Of a stretch of DNA of 64,000 nucleotides, positions 24,531 through 35,973 are shown one piece after another (positions within the stretch are counted from its first letter, which is position 1; each line of letters begins with the position of its first letter). Made by a program: the position numbers and the translations under genes. Below the pieces are notes generated by a model. That model was not told the origin of the DNA. It searched no databases and saw only the letters and a list, made by a program, of their open reading frames with translations. This stretch comes from Gongronella butleri (taxonomy: Eukaryota > Mucoromycota > Mucoromycetes > Mucorales > Cunninghamellaceae): assembly GCA_025201375.1 (NCBI GenBank), contig JAIWZP010000009.1:434001-498000 (forward strand). Direction: 5' to 3'.

Positions 24531-25280
24531 CTAAGCAGAGATGGGGTACGTGTACTTGCCCCAGGGGAACGAATCAAAGGAGACGGGACCATCAAACTTT
24601 ACGTCAACGTCGAGGATCAGCTCCAAAAAGTTGACATCGAGGAAATGACCAAATTTGTAGCCGCAATCGTGGAAACAGCCGGCAAACTTGAAGCCATGTT
24701 TCTCAAACAGCTTCATGGACGCCGCATTGTCGGCCGTGATGCTTGCTAAAAGGGGAAAAGATAAAAGGAAAGAAAAAAAAAAGTGGGGCGGAGTGAGTTC
24801 CCGCTATCAATTGGATCATGCGGGCTCGCTTCTTTTTACCGATGATTGAGCGCAATTTCATTTGTTCACTGATGCGGATCAGCTCGACCAGGAGCAATTG
24901 ACCGAGACCACGGCGATGATGGTCCACATGGATATACACAGAGATCTCGGCCGACCTATGAAATGAGCAATTGATATGAGATGTCGCAACAAAACAAGCA
25001 TACAAATGGCTTACAAATCGTAGCATGGCTTGCTGCGGAAGCCGCCGAGCGAGCCGTAGGAGACCGTCTTGCCCGTGGCCTTTTCCACAGCAACAATGAC
25101 AGGGTAGCCCTTTTTCTTTGTGTCCTCAAACCAGGCTTGACGATCGGAAAGCGGCAGCGGGTCATAGACGAACAAGCATGTAGAGTTCAACACACGCTCA
25201 TTGTAGATTTCAAGGATATCGGGCAGGTCATTTTCCGTCGCCTCGCGCACGTCATAGAGATCTAAAGGGTTGGAAGGCAT
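24531..25280 (-). CDS. GNAT N-acetyltransferase, phosphinothricin acetyltransferase-like
   Basis: Three exons (25015-25280, 24840-24955, 24531-24745) give 198 residues. The start reads DVREATENDLPDILEIYNE, typical of the Pat/Bar/YncA group. Motif A, which binds acetyl-CoA, is VDHHRRGLGQLLL (R-x-x-G-x-G/A type), and motif B includes NAASMKLFEKHGFKFAGCF. The C-terminus ends FPWGKYTYPISA. Such enzymes acetylate small amines such as phosphinothricin, methionine sulfoximine or amino-acid analogues in the cytosol. The real substrate is unknown. It is transcribed towards the FAAP100-like gene, with only 96 bp between the stops. The family is often horizontally acquired in fungi, but the introns here show it is settled. 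Confidence 0.85.
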
Positions 25281-25486
25281 TTTGTAAAATAAAAGAAAAG
25301 AAAAAAAGGGTGCTTTTTCCTGAACTTTGGGTCGATCGATCCGATTCTCCTGCTTTTATATTTTATGGTTGAACCCCCGATGCTCAAAAAGGAAAAGCAG
25401 GGGCGATTTCCCTGAAAAAAAAGTGGAAGCGGCTCTTTTTCCTTCTTTTTTTCACGTTTTGACATTGTTTTGTTGCGATTTTGTCG

Positions 25487-26858
25487 ATGGATCCTCGTGC
25501 CGAGCAAGCCGAACGTGAAGCGGCCGACGCGGCCGTGGAAATTGTGCGTCGCGACTCTGCGCTGCTAAGGCACCCGCCTGATCTCACGGTGTACGAGAAG
25601 AAGCTTATTATCACGTTTATGATTATTCCTTTTGCCATTGCCGGCGTGCTCATACGCGTGGCACTGCAGCGGCTCCAGACGTACGCGGGAGCGCCTGTTT
25701 TTGCGCTTGTGTATGCACAATGGGTAGGGTGCTTTATCATGGGGATGGCGACGGTTTACAAGAATGATTTGTTCTTTTTGTACCATCCGGTGCATGTTGG
25801 CGTTGCCACGGGCCTGTGCGGCTCCATCACCACTTTCTCGTCATGGCAATGGGGCATCTTTGGCGCGTTTGCCAACATTGCCGGTGACGCTCACCCCATG
25901 GGCAAAAACGTGCTCGCAGCCATCTCGGAGCTGCTCGTGACTCTCGCCATGTCACTCAATGGCTACCGCACGGGCCGCCACGCCGCCTTTGCCTTGCAGC
26001 GACTGCGCAACAAGCACCGCGCATATCGCCGCAGCCGTCAACGGCCACCACTGCACAAAAGCGGCGAAAATGAGGAAAATGACGGCGAAAATGAGAATTC
26101 GACACCCGTGACGGCAGAGCACGGCATTGACATCCAGTACGATGCCCCGCCCGTGCCAAAGATGGTATCGCTCGGCTTCTCATTGAAGCAAATTACGCTC
26201 TTTGACCAAGCCATTGTACTTTTTGGTATTGTTTCCTGGGTCGCCGTCGTCATTGCGGCCGCTGTGTCCCCATACCAACGCGACCTGTCACTGGCGTGCG
26301 TGTTTGCACCCGTCGGCGCCCTGCTGCGCTGGCGACTCAGCTTTTACAACGGCTCGGCCTTTTACTTTCCCGCAGGCACGCTAGCTGCCAACCTTTTTGG
26401 TACTCTCATTCTCGCCATCATCTACCTGCTGCGCTACAGCGTGCAAATGTCCACTCTTTCGTGCCTCGTGCTCACGGGCCTGGCAGATGGCTTCTGTGGT
26501 AAGACACATGCACACACACACACACAAAAAAAAAAAAAAGAAAAAGCGCGCCGAAAAAATGGAATGGCTCAACTTTTATTGCGATTTCAGGCTGTCTGAC
26601 GACTATTTCGACATTTGTTGTAAGCGCGAAGAGACCAGTGGCTTGAGAAAGAGCGTTCTGCGGCCCACTGAACGTTTGAGAGATGCGAGGGCCATGTTTT
26701 GATATCTTTTTCTTAATTAGGTTGAGCTCACGATTCTGCCGCACCGCCAAGCGTACGCGTACGGCACGCTGTCGGTCGTCGTTGGCCAGGCAATCATGTT
26801 CCTCGTGGTGGGCCCCTTTATCTGGACGCATGGCATCGAGCTCATGTGCGCCGTCTAA
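25487..26858 (+). CDS. FEX: FEX fluoride export protein (tandem CrcB/Fluc domains)
   Basis: Three exons (25487-26498, 26591-26619, 26721-26858) encode 392 residues. Two Fluc-like four-helix domains are joined by a basic, acidic loop. The N-half has AGVLIRVALQ and GLCGSITTFSSW. The C-half has GALLRWRLSF, FPAGTLAANLFGTLI and GFCGCLTTISTF, the last carrying the central Thr/Ser break that binds sodium in bacterial homologues. The protein sits in the plasma membrane and lets F- leave the cell. The pore Asn is present in the C-half (AANLFG) but is Gln in the N-half (YAQWVGCF), which fits the known single-barrel behaviour of yeast FEX with one vestigial pore. The start is the first ATG after a T-rich leader. 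The gene is divergent from the GNAT gene, 206 bp apart. Confidence 0.93.
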
Positions 26859-27068
26859 TTTCACAATATTATGATACCCAGTTTTCTCGTTTTTTCTGCA
26901 ATTTTTTCTTTTTTGTTTTTTTACGCCTTCGTTCTGCATGATTAAAGGAATTTCCTGCTTTTCTACGTGTATTACCCTGGTCGCCATTGGCTGATGGCAT
27001 GACAATGATTTATTTTGCCTGATTTGTGCTATTTTACAGAGATGCAACGCGTTTTTAATTTAGAGTCG

Positions 27069-30000
27069 CTATGAAAGAACCGGTGTCTTTTTATCGCGGA
27101 AGAAGCGCGATACATTTGTCATGGCGCGACCGAAATTGTCGCAATGATCGACATGCTTGCCAATCCATCCAGGAAGCTTCTTGCGGATATTGGCCGAGTT
27201 GTACCGCTGGTCCAGCAGCACAATCGTTGCGTAGTCGTTCCGGTGGCGGATGGCGCGGCCTAAAAAAAAGTGTTAGAGAACAATTATCGACACAAGGCGT
27301 CGAAACGCGCTATTTCGTGCTTTTTCTCTTTTTTACCAATGGACTGGTTCACGCCACGCATGCAGAGATTCTCATAGTACTCCTGTCCAAGGTTCTTGTC
27401 CTTCTATAAATCATAAAAAAAAAAGGTCAACGAGAAATATCGCATTTTGAGTGATTTTTTTTTTTTTACCTCTTGGCTGTCCATGTACTTGATTTTCTCG
27501 TTCAATTCGACCGAGAACCGGTTGGGGAACGGCAGGCCAACCATGACGACGCAGCGGCCAAGCTGGTCCGAGAAATTGATGCCCTCTGACATCTTGCCAT
27601 TCACCACAGAGAACAAAATCGCGCCGCGTGTGTTCTAAAAACATCTTTTTGTGAGCGTCTCGTTGGCAATTTTCGTGTCCACGCTTTACCTTTGGTTGAT
27701 CAATGTGCAGAGCATAATCGCGCAGCGTCGCCTCCACGGCGGTGGGCTCCTTGGGCTCGACGAAAATCTAACCAAAAGAAGCAATGAGACCAAAAAACGA
27801 AAAAAAATCAATGTACCTTCTTTTTGGCATTCAATCGATCGTAAATGCCGCCGCTGTCCGGCGCTTTCCATCGATTGAAGACAAGATCCATGTACGCAAA
27901 ACTGGAGAAGAAGCATACCATGCCGTCGGGCACGACATTGGACAGATTGATCAGCGCACGGCCCACCTCGTCAATCTATGCCATTTTGCAAAAAAAAAAA
28001 AAAAAAAAAAAAAAAAGATGAGATACACATGCATCATGGGGGATGTAAAGAGTGTTTACCAGCTGCGCATTCTCGCGATTGCTGAAATTCAGCACAAATG
28101 GCTCGCCTGAGGGCCCCTTGTCCACAATCAGCGTCTGCAGGTGGTCGGGTGGAATCACGTGGCCACAGGAAAAGTGGTGGATGCGCTCGCTCGGTATCGT
28201 CGGGAATAACCCTTTGATAAAATCGCTGATCTACAAAAAAAAAAAAAAAACAAATTGGAGGAATTGAGCCTGAAATTCGATTTGCCTTTTTTTTTTTTTT
28301 TCTCCCGGGGGAGAACATACAGGTTCCATGGTGCCACCGGCAAGGATGACACTCTTGGCATCATTGACAATGGGCTGGAAGACATCGGCCGGGTTGAGAA
28401 GGATGTATTTGAGCTGGGGTTGATCATTTTCAGACTCTGCATTGGTTCCGCGGGTGATCATGATACGGCCATGGTTGTCGGGGTTGCTGAGGCACATCAT
28501 GAACGCGGTGATCTGCTGCAGAGTGGACACGGATGTCGGCAATGCAAAGATGGCGGGTGGCCGCGGCGCCTTTGAATTGGTTTTGAGAGCGGCCTGGTAG
28601 GCACTCATGTGCTGCTCGCGGACCTTGGCATAGAATCCGTGCAATTTGTGCGCGAGGCGGCTCGTCTCCAGGTACGCCTCGAGTTTGAACAGGTTGAACC
28701 GGTCAATCGCCGTCTGGTGCATGAATTCATTCACTTTGAACACCGTGTCCTTTTTGCTCGCATCTTCCAGCGTGCTCACAAGGGCCTTGATGATTTGGAT
28801 CACCTGCTTGACGTAAATCACGTTCTTGCCCTTGAGCCGCGAAGCGTACTTTTCCAGGTACAGTCGCAATTGCGCAAGCGCAAGCTTCAATTGCTGCAGA
28901 GTCACCCCCACAGAATGCATGGCACTGATCGTCTCCATCAGGTTGTGCGCCTCGTCAATGATCACAATATTGTCCTTGACGGAAATCCCGAGCGATTCGC
29001 GTGTCCGTGCGTGCAATAAATGTTGATATGGAAGCGTCACAAGCTGAAAAGAATATAAAAAAGCGTGTCAGTCGTCACGACTCACGCGCCTTTTGCCATT
29101 TTACCTGCGCCGGGCCAGACGTCTGCCGCGCACCATAGTAGGGGCACACCTGCAGCTGCTCGCCCATCTTGCACAAATCTTCAATGTCCTTGACACTTGT
29201 CTAAATCATGAAAAAACAAGGCATTGGCACATGCTAAACGGCTGGAACGCGTTCGCGACTTACCAATGCGTGCACTTTGAAGCGTGTCCATTGCTCTTGG
29301 TCCTTTGCGCCGGGCAGGTATGGGCATTTGTCAGTCTCTGGATATAAAAAGAGCTGAGCTCGCTGTTTTTTTCCTCGTCATTTCCAAAAAAAAAAAGGCT
29401 TACTCTCTTTCTGCATGTCCAAGCACGCCTCGTTGATGCGGCTGACATTGTCTAGGGTCCGGAGCTTAGGGTGGATGCAGAGATTCTTGCGTGAACCCAT
29501 GGGTATCGTCCACACCTCCTCCTTGTACTTGGTTTTGCGCACTTCGGACACGAATTGCGTGAGTTGCGAGTGCGTGCGTGACGCGTAAAAGATCTGAGAT
29601 ACGTAAAAAATAACCAGTGAGAATGTGCTGCGCGTTTTGACGTGCTTTGACGCGTTTCGTGGTTTTTTTAGGCTTGCTCTTTTTACCTTTTGCTGCTGCA
29701 ATTCTTCGTTTTCAGTGGCATCGGGGCTGAAAGTAGTTGCAGTGGATTTGGTGCTTGCCTGCTCGGACAGGCGCGCCATGAGTGCCTGGACCTCGCTGGA
29801 GAGATTGGATTTCGCGTTGACAGGCGTGGTATTGGGCGCGTCATCGTCGCCGTCGCTGGTATAATCGTCCAACATGAACTCCTCGTCGTCAGGCTCATTG
29901 TCGTCGTCTCCACCGCTCTACATCAAAACCGACAATTGTCAAAAAAAAAAAGCACAAAAAAGAGGCAAAATGCGGATTTTTTTTACCTTTTTGGCGCGTT

Positions 30001-30346
30001 TCCGGCGCGGCAGCTGCTGCTGGCCAGTGTCGATGCGCGTGACTTGACCGTGCCGTAGACCATCGATCATGCGCTGCAATTCGTTCTTGCGCTGGGCCTG
30101 GAGTTGCTCCTCTTGCTTCGTTTTCGTGTCGCGCTGGTAATTGCGCAGCCAGTCCGGCTCGTCGCCGTCGTCCCTGACAGCTGGAAAACAAAAAAAAAAA
30201 AAAGGCGGCTTGATCAGCTTGATCCCCCTGGTTGCTTGGGTCATACCTGTACTGGTGCTAGCTGTCGTCGATATCCCCTTTTCTGCGTGTTTCCCGTCCT
30301 CTGTGAGCCAGTGCAGCGATCCGCATATGAGACTGAGCGATTTGCC

Positions 30347-30382
<36 letters not shown>

Positions 30383-30552
30383 CAACGCGAAGTTGTCAGG
30401 ACAACGCGGTGCAAGCGAATTGAAAAGCTTACGGTGCCCGTGGGGCTCTCAAACAAGCCAATCTTGCCTGCTGAGATGGTCTTGTATAAGCTGTCCATGA
30501 ATTGCCGCTGGATGTCATACGGTTCAAACGGAAACCCAAAGTCGGCAGCCAT
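27069..30552 (-). CDS. CHL1: DDX11/Chl1 iron-sulfur DNA helicase
   Basis: Fourteen exons give about 852 residues. The start [19 protein letters not shown] and split Walker A (ESPTGT|GKSLSL, residues about 36-44) mark an XPD-family superfamily 2 helicase. Four cysteines of the Fe-S domain are visible ([30 protein letters not shown], residues about 255-318). The DEAH box is VIIDEAHN, motif III-like LAGGTMEP, and motif [15 protein letters not shown], with the intron inside motif VI. The length agrees with budding yeast Chl1 (861), which acts in sister-chromatid cohesion and fork stability. A long acidic insertion (about 140-215) lies between motif I and Ia as in DDX11. The stop is at 27069-27071. 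It converges with FEX. RTEL1 and FANCJ are less likely given the size and N-terminus. Confidence 0.93.
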
Positions 30553-31412
30553 ACTAGAGAGTAAAAAAAGAAAGAAGGGTAAAAAAAAAAAAAAAAAAAG
30601 ACACGGCCATTGTCCGTCGAGCAAGTCCAAAACAAGAAATGAGCGGCTTTCACACCCCGCGCGCCTTCCAAGATCGGCTCTGCCGCAGCACAAAGGCAGC
30701 AACGTGTTCTAAAGCCCATCACGCGCACAAAAACCTCAATTGGACCATTTCATTCAATGCAAAGACGAAATTCATGCAAAATAGCGCATTTAATTAAACT
30801 GGCATTGGTTCCTCAAGACCGCGTCGTCTTCAAGTTTGCTCGGCATGTTTTGCGTCTTTTGCGGCGCTTTACACGTGGGTAGTCATCCCACTGGCGCGTC
30901 TTTCCATCGAGAAAATACCAGTTTAAAATAAGGGTCTCAAGTCTCCCGAGGAATCCATCGTTGAAACGTGTGGCAGCAACCCGACAAAGGACAAAATGAG
31001 AATGATCTCGCGCCGGATTGACAAAAAAATTCGCGTTCGAGACCTTTGAAGTGTAAACTCGCTGCGCACAGGACCCAAAATGTATTTATTTGTCTATGCA
31101 ACTTGGGGCTGACTCTATTAAATTGCTTTAAATTTTGCCCTGACGTGTATCGCAGATGGTGTGACAATTTTATACGCTCTTCATTGCAACTAGAATGATC
31201 GTCATCAGTGAATGCGTCAATGTAAAACGGGCAAATGCCGCACGTTTTGTCCATAATCAAAGGACAGTCTTAATTCAATTGCCATGGGAAATTTCGCATT
31301 GTTGATTTAATGCTCCCCTTATTATCTCTTCCAATTTTGGGACAATTTGGACATGTTTTTCCAGAGATGCCCTTTAAATTGCTAATTTTAGCAAGACGTC
31401 GGCTGTGGGATG
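30553..31412. other. Upstream flank of CHL1, no gene seen
   Basis: AT-rich sequence with scattered short open frames on both strands. The longest (about 107 codons, minus, 30937-31260) has no recognisable motif. It ends where the dispersed repeat begins. Confidence 0.4.
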
Positions 31413-32166
31413 GTCAACAAGACGCTGTGCCGTCACAAAACACATCGTGACGAGAAAAGGGAGGCTGCAAACCCGGATTAAATCAGTTCGAAACCATCCC
31501 TGGTCATCAGGGAACGTGCTACATGCAAATTGAAAAATGAATTGTTTTGAGCACCCGGGAGAAAGCTGAAGAAATGGGTTCGCAGAATGACATCAAACTT
31601 GCACACAAAAGGTATCGCGTGCTGAAACGAGGAAAAAAGCCAAAAAAGAGCGCAATTGATCTGCTCGTTGACGAGAAATAAGCAAAAACAAGTAAATTTT
31701 TACATGCGATTTGCGCGGCATAAACGCATCCAAATGGCGCATTGATGCGTCCATTAGCAAGAGAGGCTCCAGATAAAAGAATTTGCTTCTGAACAGACGC
31801 GTGTCACTCGACGCTTAACGCGGGTTTTCACGCGTCAAAAATTACCGTGTCAAAGCGCCAAAAAAATCACTTTTTTCATTGATCATTCATGTCCACGTAT
31901 GCAACGAACCATGCTCTTTCTGCTTGTATTTGTTTCTTGGAGCTACATGCATTTTTCGTTGAGATGACCTTGAGCTGAAAATAAAGCCTACATCGCGTTT
32001 TACGCCGTAACCAGTCGATGCATCCCAGATTTTTATCTCATTTTCGTCAGTGAATGATACGCGCGTACCCTATGGCTGAATGGCGCGGCGATCTGAGGAC
32101 TGAAATTTTGCCAGTTTCAAATCCTCGACTGCACTGTTATGTCCAGAAGCTCAGAGGCCGATTTTA
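31413..32166 (+). repeat. Dispersed repeat R1, copy A, with tRNA-like boxes
   Basis: Aligns by eye over about 750 bp with 49137-49930 in the same orientation. Anchors include TCAACAAGACG, CGCTTAACGCG against GCTTGACGCG, AAAAAAATCACTTTTTTCAT against AAAAAAATTACTTTTTTCAT, the AACCATGCTCTTT / AGCCGTGCTCTTT pair, and GGCTGAATGG / GGTTGAATGG near the end. The 3' part holds a box-A match TGGCTGAATGG (32073-32083) and a box-B-like GTTTCAAATCC (32114-32124), spaced as in a tRNA gene, but the stems do not fold cleanly. No open frame is shared by both copies. Confidence 0.65.
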
Positions 32167-33366
32167 GGTATCTTTCAGTGATAATACAATAGAACCTTTT
32201 ATCAAAGATACAACGAGGTGGGAGAGCTAGGACTGAGGTAGAACGAGAGAGAGAGAAAAGAGAGAGAAACGATGATATCAGGCTATTATATGCAAAAGAA
32301 GTGTCACACGCGCGACAAATGCTAAGATAACAATGTAAATAAAGAGGCATAGAGCTAAGAGGGACGAAACAAGACGTTCACATCAATTATGTGGGCTAAA
32401 AGGGCAAAAACCAACAAAATATTCTCACACCACAACATGCACCCCTTTGAAAATTGGTAATTTTTGAAAGTCGTCATTGCACGCTATCCAGTGGCCGCAG
32501 TGGCTAGTGGGCGGGTTCGTTTGAACGAGAAGTTGATAATTCTTAATTCATGGTGTAAAAATTGTCCACGCTGATTGAAAAGAAGTCGACAAAAACACAA
32601 AAAGGTTACCTTTGAAACGTCGATCGCATTGGGGTCATTGTTTTGATGCGTCGATTCTTTTTGATGAAATTGAATCAATTCGTTTGTCGATTGTTAGATC
32701 CGTGGGTCGCGTCAGTAGCCAGTAAATGGAGGCTGGGATTGAGATTGAACACGATGGCATCGATGCAAGGCGTCATTGGCCATTTCAGTGCCTGGTTTCC
32801 ACAATAGTTTGTGTTCCATGGCAAGCATGGGCTGCGGCTTCACACCTGTACCTTTCCGGCCTAGCGCCAGGGAACCATGGGGGAACGACTCATTCTCGGA
32901 TTTCCGAAGAAACACGCTCCAAAAGGGAAAATATGGCACTAAATCCGGGTCTGCAAGGAAGGTGTGGCGCAATGGCACCTCACACGACGGCATCATAAAA
33001 TTTCTGCAATGCAGAAAATGAGTGGCCGTCAATCCTAAGCTTATTTTGGCAAGCGCGTGTCATTGTCGGAGTGCCGTCACCTTTTTTTTTTAATGTGCAC
33101 AGGCGCGCCATGCCCGTGCTGACGGGCTTATTTTCTGACTCTTCGATGAATACAAAGCATAAAGCGCACTAGCACGATGCAATGGATGCAATGCCACTAG
33201 CAAATCTCACGACACAGCCTCGAAAATTGAAAATTGAGGCTGGACTTCGTAGTCGCCATGGATTACAGTTATGAACGATGCCACCGGTCGAACGCGGCAG
33301 AAAAAAAATATAAAAGGGTTGTTGAATGCTCATGATTGGGATGGTTCATTATTCTCAGATCTCAAC
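32167..33366. other. Intergenic, no gene seen
   Basis: AT-rich sequence. A frame of about 90 codons on each strand at 32712-33032 has low-information composition and no family motif. The region ends with the promoter of the cysteine-rich peptide gene. Confidence 0.4.
33309..33316 (+). promoter_or_regulatory. TATA box, TATAAAAG
   Basis: Perfect TATAAAAG 51 bp before the ATG at 33367, after an A-rich run. Same sequence and similar spacing as at 20831. Confidence 0.55.
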
Positions 33367-33953
33367 ATGAAGTCCGTCCAAGTGATCTTTGCCATTGCCA
33401 TCCTCTTCTTCGCTGCCATGGTCAGCGCCGCCGGCTGCAAGCCCAGCAACTGGTAATTGCTCCCCTCTCTCACCTCCTGGAGGGCTAAAAAGTCGCGTTT
33501 GATCGAAAGACTCACGTCTCCACTTTTTTTTTTTTTTTTAGCCGTACGTAAAATAGCCCACCTGTCAGGATTGCTTTTGATTGCTCATTCTTTTCTTTAC
33601 TATTTTTACAACGCAATGCTTATTTTTTTATCGCTAGTCGTATGTGCCGCGCGATCTTTATGGCGTGTTTCCATCCGCAATTATAGCTGGCCCGCTGACG
33701 CGCATATTTATTTTTTATTTTACTTAGTGCAACGGTGTGCAAGGCCAATTCTGCGGCAATCAAAAGATCAATGCCGCGTGCAAGAACGACCACGTCTACG
33801 AGTGCGCCAGAAAGACCGGCAAGGCGTGCGACTATGGTAGGCAAAATGATTTAAAAAACACAAGGAATTTACTCAATGTGCGTGATATTATGGCGCGTCC
33901 ACCTTAGGCTACCGCGCCAGCTGTGCCAAGTGCAACAAGCTCAAATGCTAAAA
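33367..33953 (+). CDS. Small secreted cysteine-rich peptide
   Basis: The first exon 33367-33452 encodes a clear signal peptide (MKSVQVIFAIAILFFAAMVS) followed by AGCKPSN. Later exons 33728-33836 and 33910-33953 encode CNGVQGQFCGNQKINAACK, HVYECARKTGKACDYG and YRASCAKCNKLKC, ending at TAA. The mature part is a compact Cys-rich domain, likely disulfide-bonded and secreted. The first and second long exons do not join in frame directly. A 7-nt micro-exon at 33557-33563 (CCCACCT) between AG and GT would restore phase and bring the Cys count to ten, an even number, giving about 81 residues. That micro-exon is inference. No antimicrobial, effector or structural function can be assigned from sequence. 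Confidence 0.65.
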
Positions 33954-34631
33954 GCGTTGCTCAATGCCTTAAAATTTGTTTCTTCTTACAAGATGACAAT
34001 AAAAAGCTAAGGTTCGTCGAGCGCCTGTTGCTCGCGTCTCATCATACAAAACACATTTTCGTTTCAATGAAACACGTGTGTCTCTTATATACAGTACTGC
34101 CTCGGCGCGACACGGCGCGTGTCCAAAACAATTTAAAAGCCAAACAAGCATTTTTCGTTCATTTGCAAGTCATACGTACCCGTATGACCTCATTATTGAT
34201 TTCTCTCGATGCAAGTGTGTTGCACCGCTTGTCACTTGATCATTCACATCCTTGCCACAATGCGTGGTTGAGATGCTAAAAATGCTGAAAATAAGCAAAT
34301 GGCCAAAAAATCAACCTTTCTGGTCCTTGTCAGTGCCAATTTGATTTTGATTCAGACGCGTCCGCTAGTCCCTGCCTCTACACCTTTAGTGGTTGCTATG
34401 GAGCCTCTAAACAAAATCAAGCGCAATTACGCATAAAACCCTCAAAATCCCATGCGTACTTTTATGTGTCCCCCAAGACGTCTCTCTCGTCCCATGCCGT
34501 GCCCTCAATTTGTGAAGTGCATCCATGGCCACTGGGCAGGAACGTGGCACACGCCAATTTGCGCGCGAAAAAGATGGCATAATCGACATTGTGATTTGTT
34601 TTATTGGCATTGACGCGTTTTTGTGGTATCA
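33954..34631. other. Convergent 3' region, no gene seen
   Basis: Between convergent stops. An AATAAA at 33998-34003 (ACAATAAAAAGC) may polyadenylate the peptide gene. No cyclophilin-like coding sequence follows the RRM gene, which matters for its interpretation. Confidence 0.45.
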
Positions 34632-35030
34632 TCACTCGTCCTCGTCGTCGTTGTTATCCTCGTTCTCCTTTTTGTCGTCGTTGGCAACGATGCCAGGCTC
34701 GGGCATGCTGAGGTGCTCCTTTTTGTATTCATCGTCGTCCCAAATGGCGCGATTGCTGCCTGCCATGAGTTTGGAGGGCTTGGCGGTGGTGACCTTGATG
34801 GTGCGTCCCAGCAGCTCGGATAAGTGCATGTTGTCCTGGGCAGCAATGGCATCGTCGATGTCTTCAAAGTGGACAAAGCCAAAACCCTTGTGCTGGGCCT
34901 TTGATCCGTGATCCAGCGCGAGCTCGGCAGACACCAGATCGCCAAACGGGATAAATGCAGAGTAAAGCATCTCCTGCGTCACGTTCTCGTCAAGACCGCC
35001 CACGTACAGGATATTCTTCTTCTCCGCCAT
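34632..35030 (-). CDS. Solo RRM protein resembling the N-terminus of cyclophilin PPIE
   Basis: A single exon of 132 residues. One RNA-recognition motif fills residues 5-83: RNP2 is ILYVGGL and RNP1 is KGFGFVHF. The flow ILYVGGLDENVTQEMLYSAF, IPFGDL, then LLGRTIKVTTAKP and AIWDDDEYKK closely parallels human PPIE, a spliceosome-associated cyclophilin (VLYVGGL, AAFIPFGDI, ELFGRTIRVNLAKP, PVWSDDDW). PPIE has a cyclophilin domain after this point. Here the protein ends in an acidic Asp/Glu/Asn tail. It is probably nuclear and binds RNA, perhaps in the spliceosome. No second exon with cyclophilin motifs is visible downstream. A generic eIF4B- or SR-like RRM protein is a less likely reading. Confidence 0.8.
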   Translation of the reverse strand: MAEKKNILYVGGLDENVTQEMLYSAFIPFGDLVSAELALDHGSKAQHKGFGFVHFEDIDDAIAAQDNMHLSELLGRTIKVTTAKPSKLMAGSNRAIWDDDEYKKEHLSMPEPGIVANDDKKENEDNNDDEDE

Positions 35031-35973
35031 GCTGTGAATCGAGAAAGAAAAGAAATAAAAAAAGTGGAAAAAGAGGAAAAACAGGTGTCACTTGCCATCG
35101 CCATGAGCAGCCGCCAGTGAACATGAAAATGCGAACTCCGACATTTGGTATTTAAAACGACTCTGGCGGGCAAGCCCCCTTTTTTCTGCTCTTCTTCTTC
35201 GCCTTTGCTTCTTTTTTTATTTTTTTTATTCTTTGGGTCTGTGTTGCTCTTTCATCGCAAACGAGCAACCCTTTTTGCATGCGCTTGGGCTCCCTTTTAC
35301 TCTTATCGTTGCTTCGTTTTTGCTTTTGTCTGCCGCGTCACAATCAAAAAGGCCTATCTGATCTTTATGACGATACTTTTTGAGGAGTCTGACAAGGACC
35401 GGGTGAACACCACCCTCCCTGGATGATGATTTGTGGCCGCGGTCAGCTAGAAAAGGCACGAATAGCGCGATAAATCACGAGAAGAAGAAGAAACCAGCAG
35501 AATTGCTTGCGTGTTGCTTGTCAAAAATGAGCTTGAGCACGTTGAAACGAGGGAAAAAAAAAAAAAAGAGAAAGCAGCAAGGCAAATTGTCAATTTCTTT
35601 TTGCAATTGACCCACCACATGAGAAAACCCAGAGGAAACGAAGCGGCAAGGGAGCCACTTTTTGTGGTATTTTATCCTTTTGACCGATGAAGCAAAGAAC
35701 TTGATCTTATTTGACGGTGGACCATGCAAAAAGAAGTGTCTTTATTGAAGGGCGGGGGTGGGAGCATTAGGAGGAGATTGGCGTGGTCCTTTGGCGGCCA
35801 GTGGAAGGCGATTGAAAAAAAGTGGAAAAAGGAGGGATCTACTCTAAAAAGACAGACAATAAGAAATGAAAAATATAAAATATATACACGATGACAAGAG
35901 GGTGGAGCAAGGTGAGGAAGCAGGGAGGGGGGGGAGTCTACAACAACAATAAAAAATGACAATAGAGAGAGAT
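35031..35973. other. Intergenic, no gene seen
   Basis: Promoter side of the RRM gene and 3' flank of the PI4-kinase gene, both on the minus strand. Pyrimidine-rich at 35180-35350 and purine-rich near the kinase stop. Short frames look like low complexity. Confidence 0.45.

Noticed and set aside
28255..29019. Plus-strand frames opposite the CHL1 exons
   Set aside because: They are antisense shadows of helicase coding exons. The minus strand carries DEAH and Fe-S motifs.
32073..32134. A functional tRNA gene
   Set aside because: Box A and a near box B are present, but acceptor and T-stem bases do not pair and the other copy lacks box B, so it is at best a relic inside a repeat.
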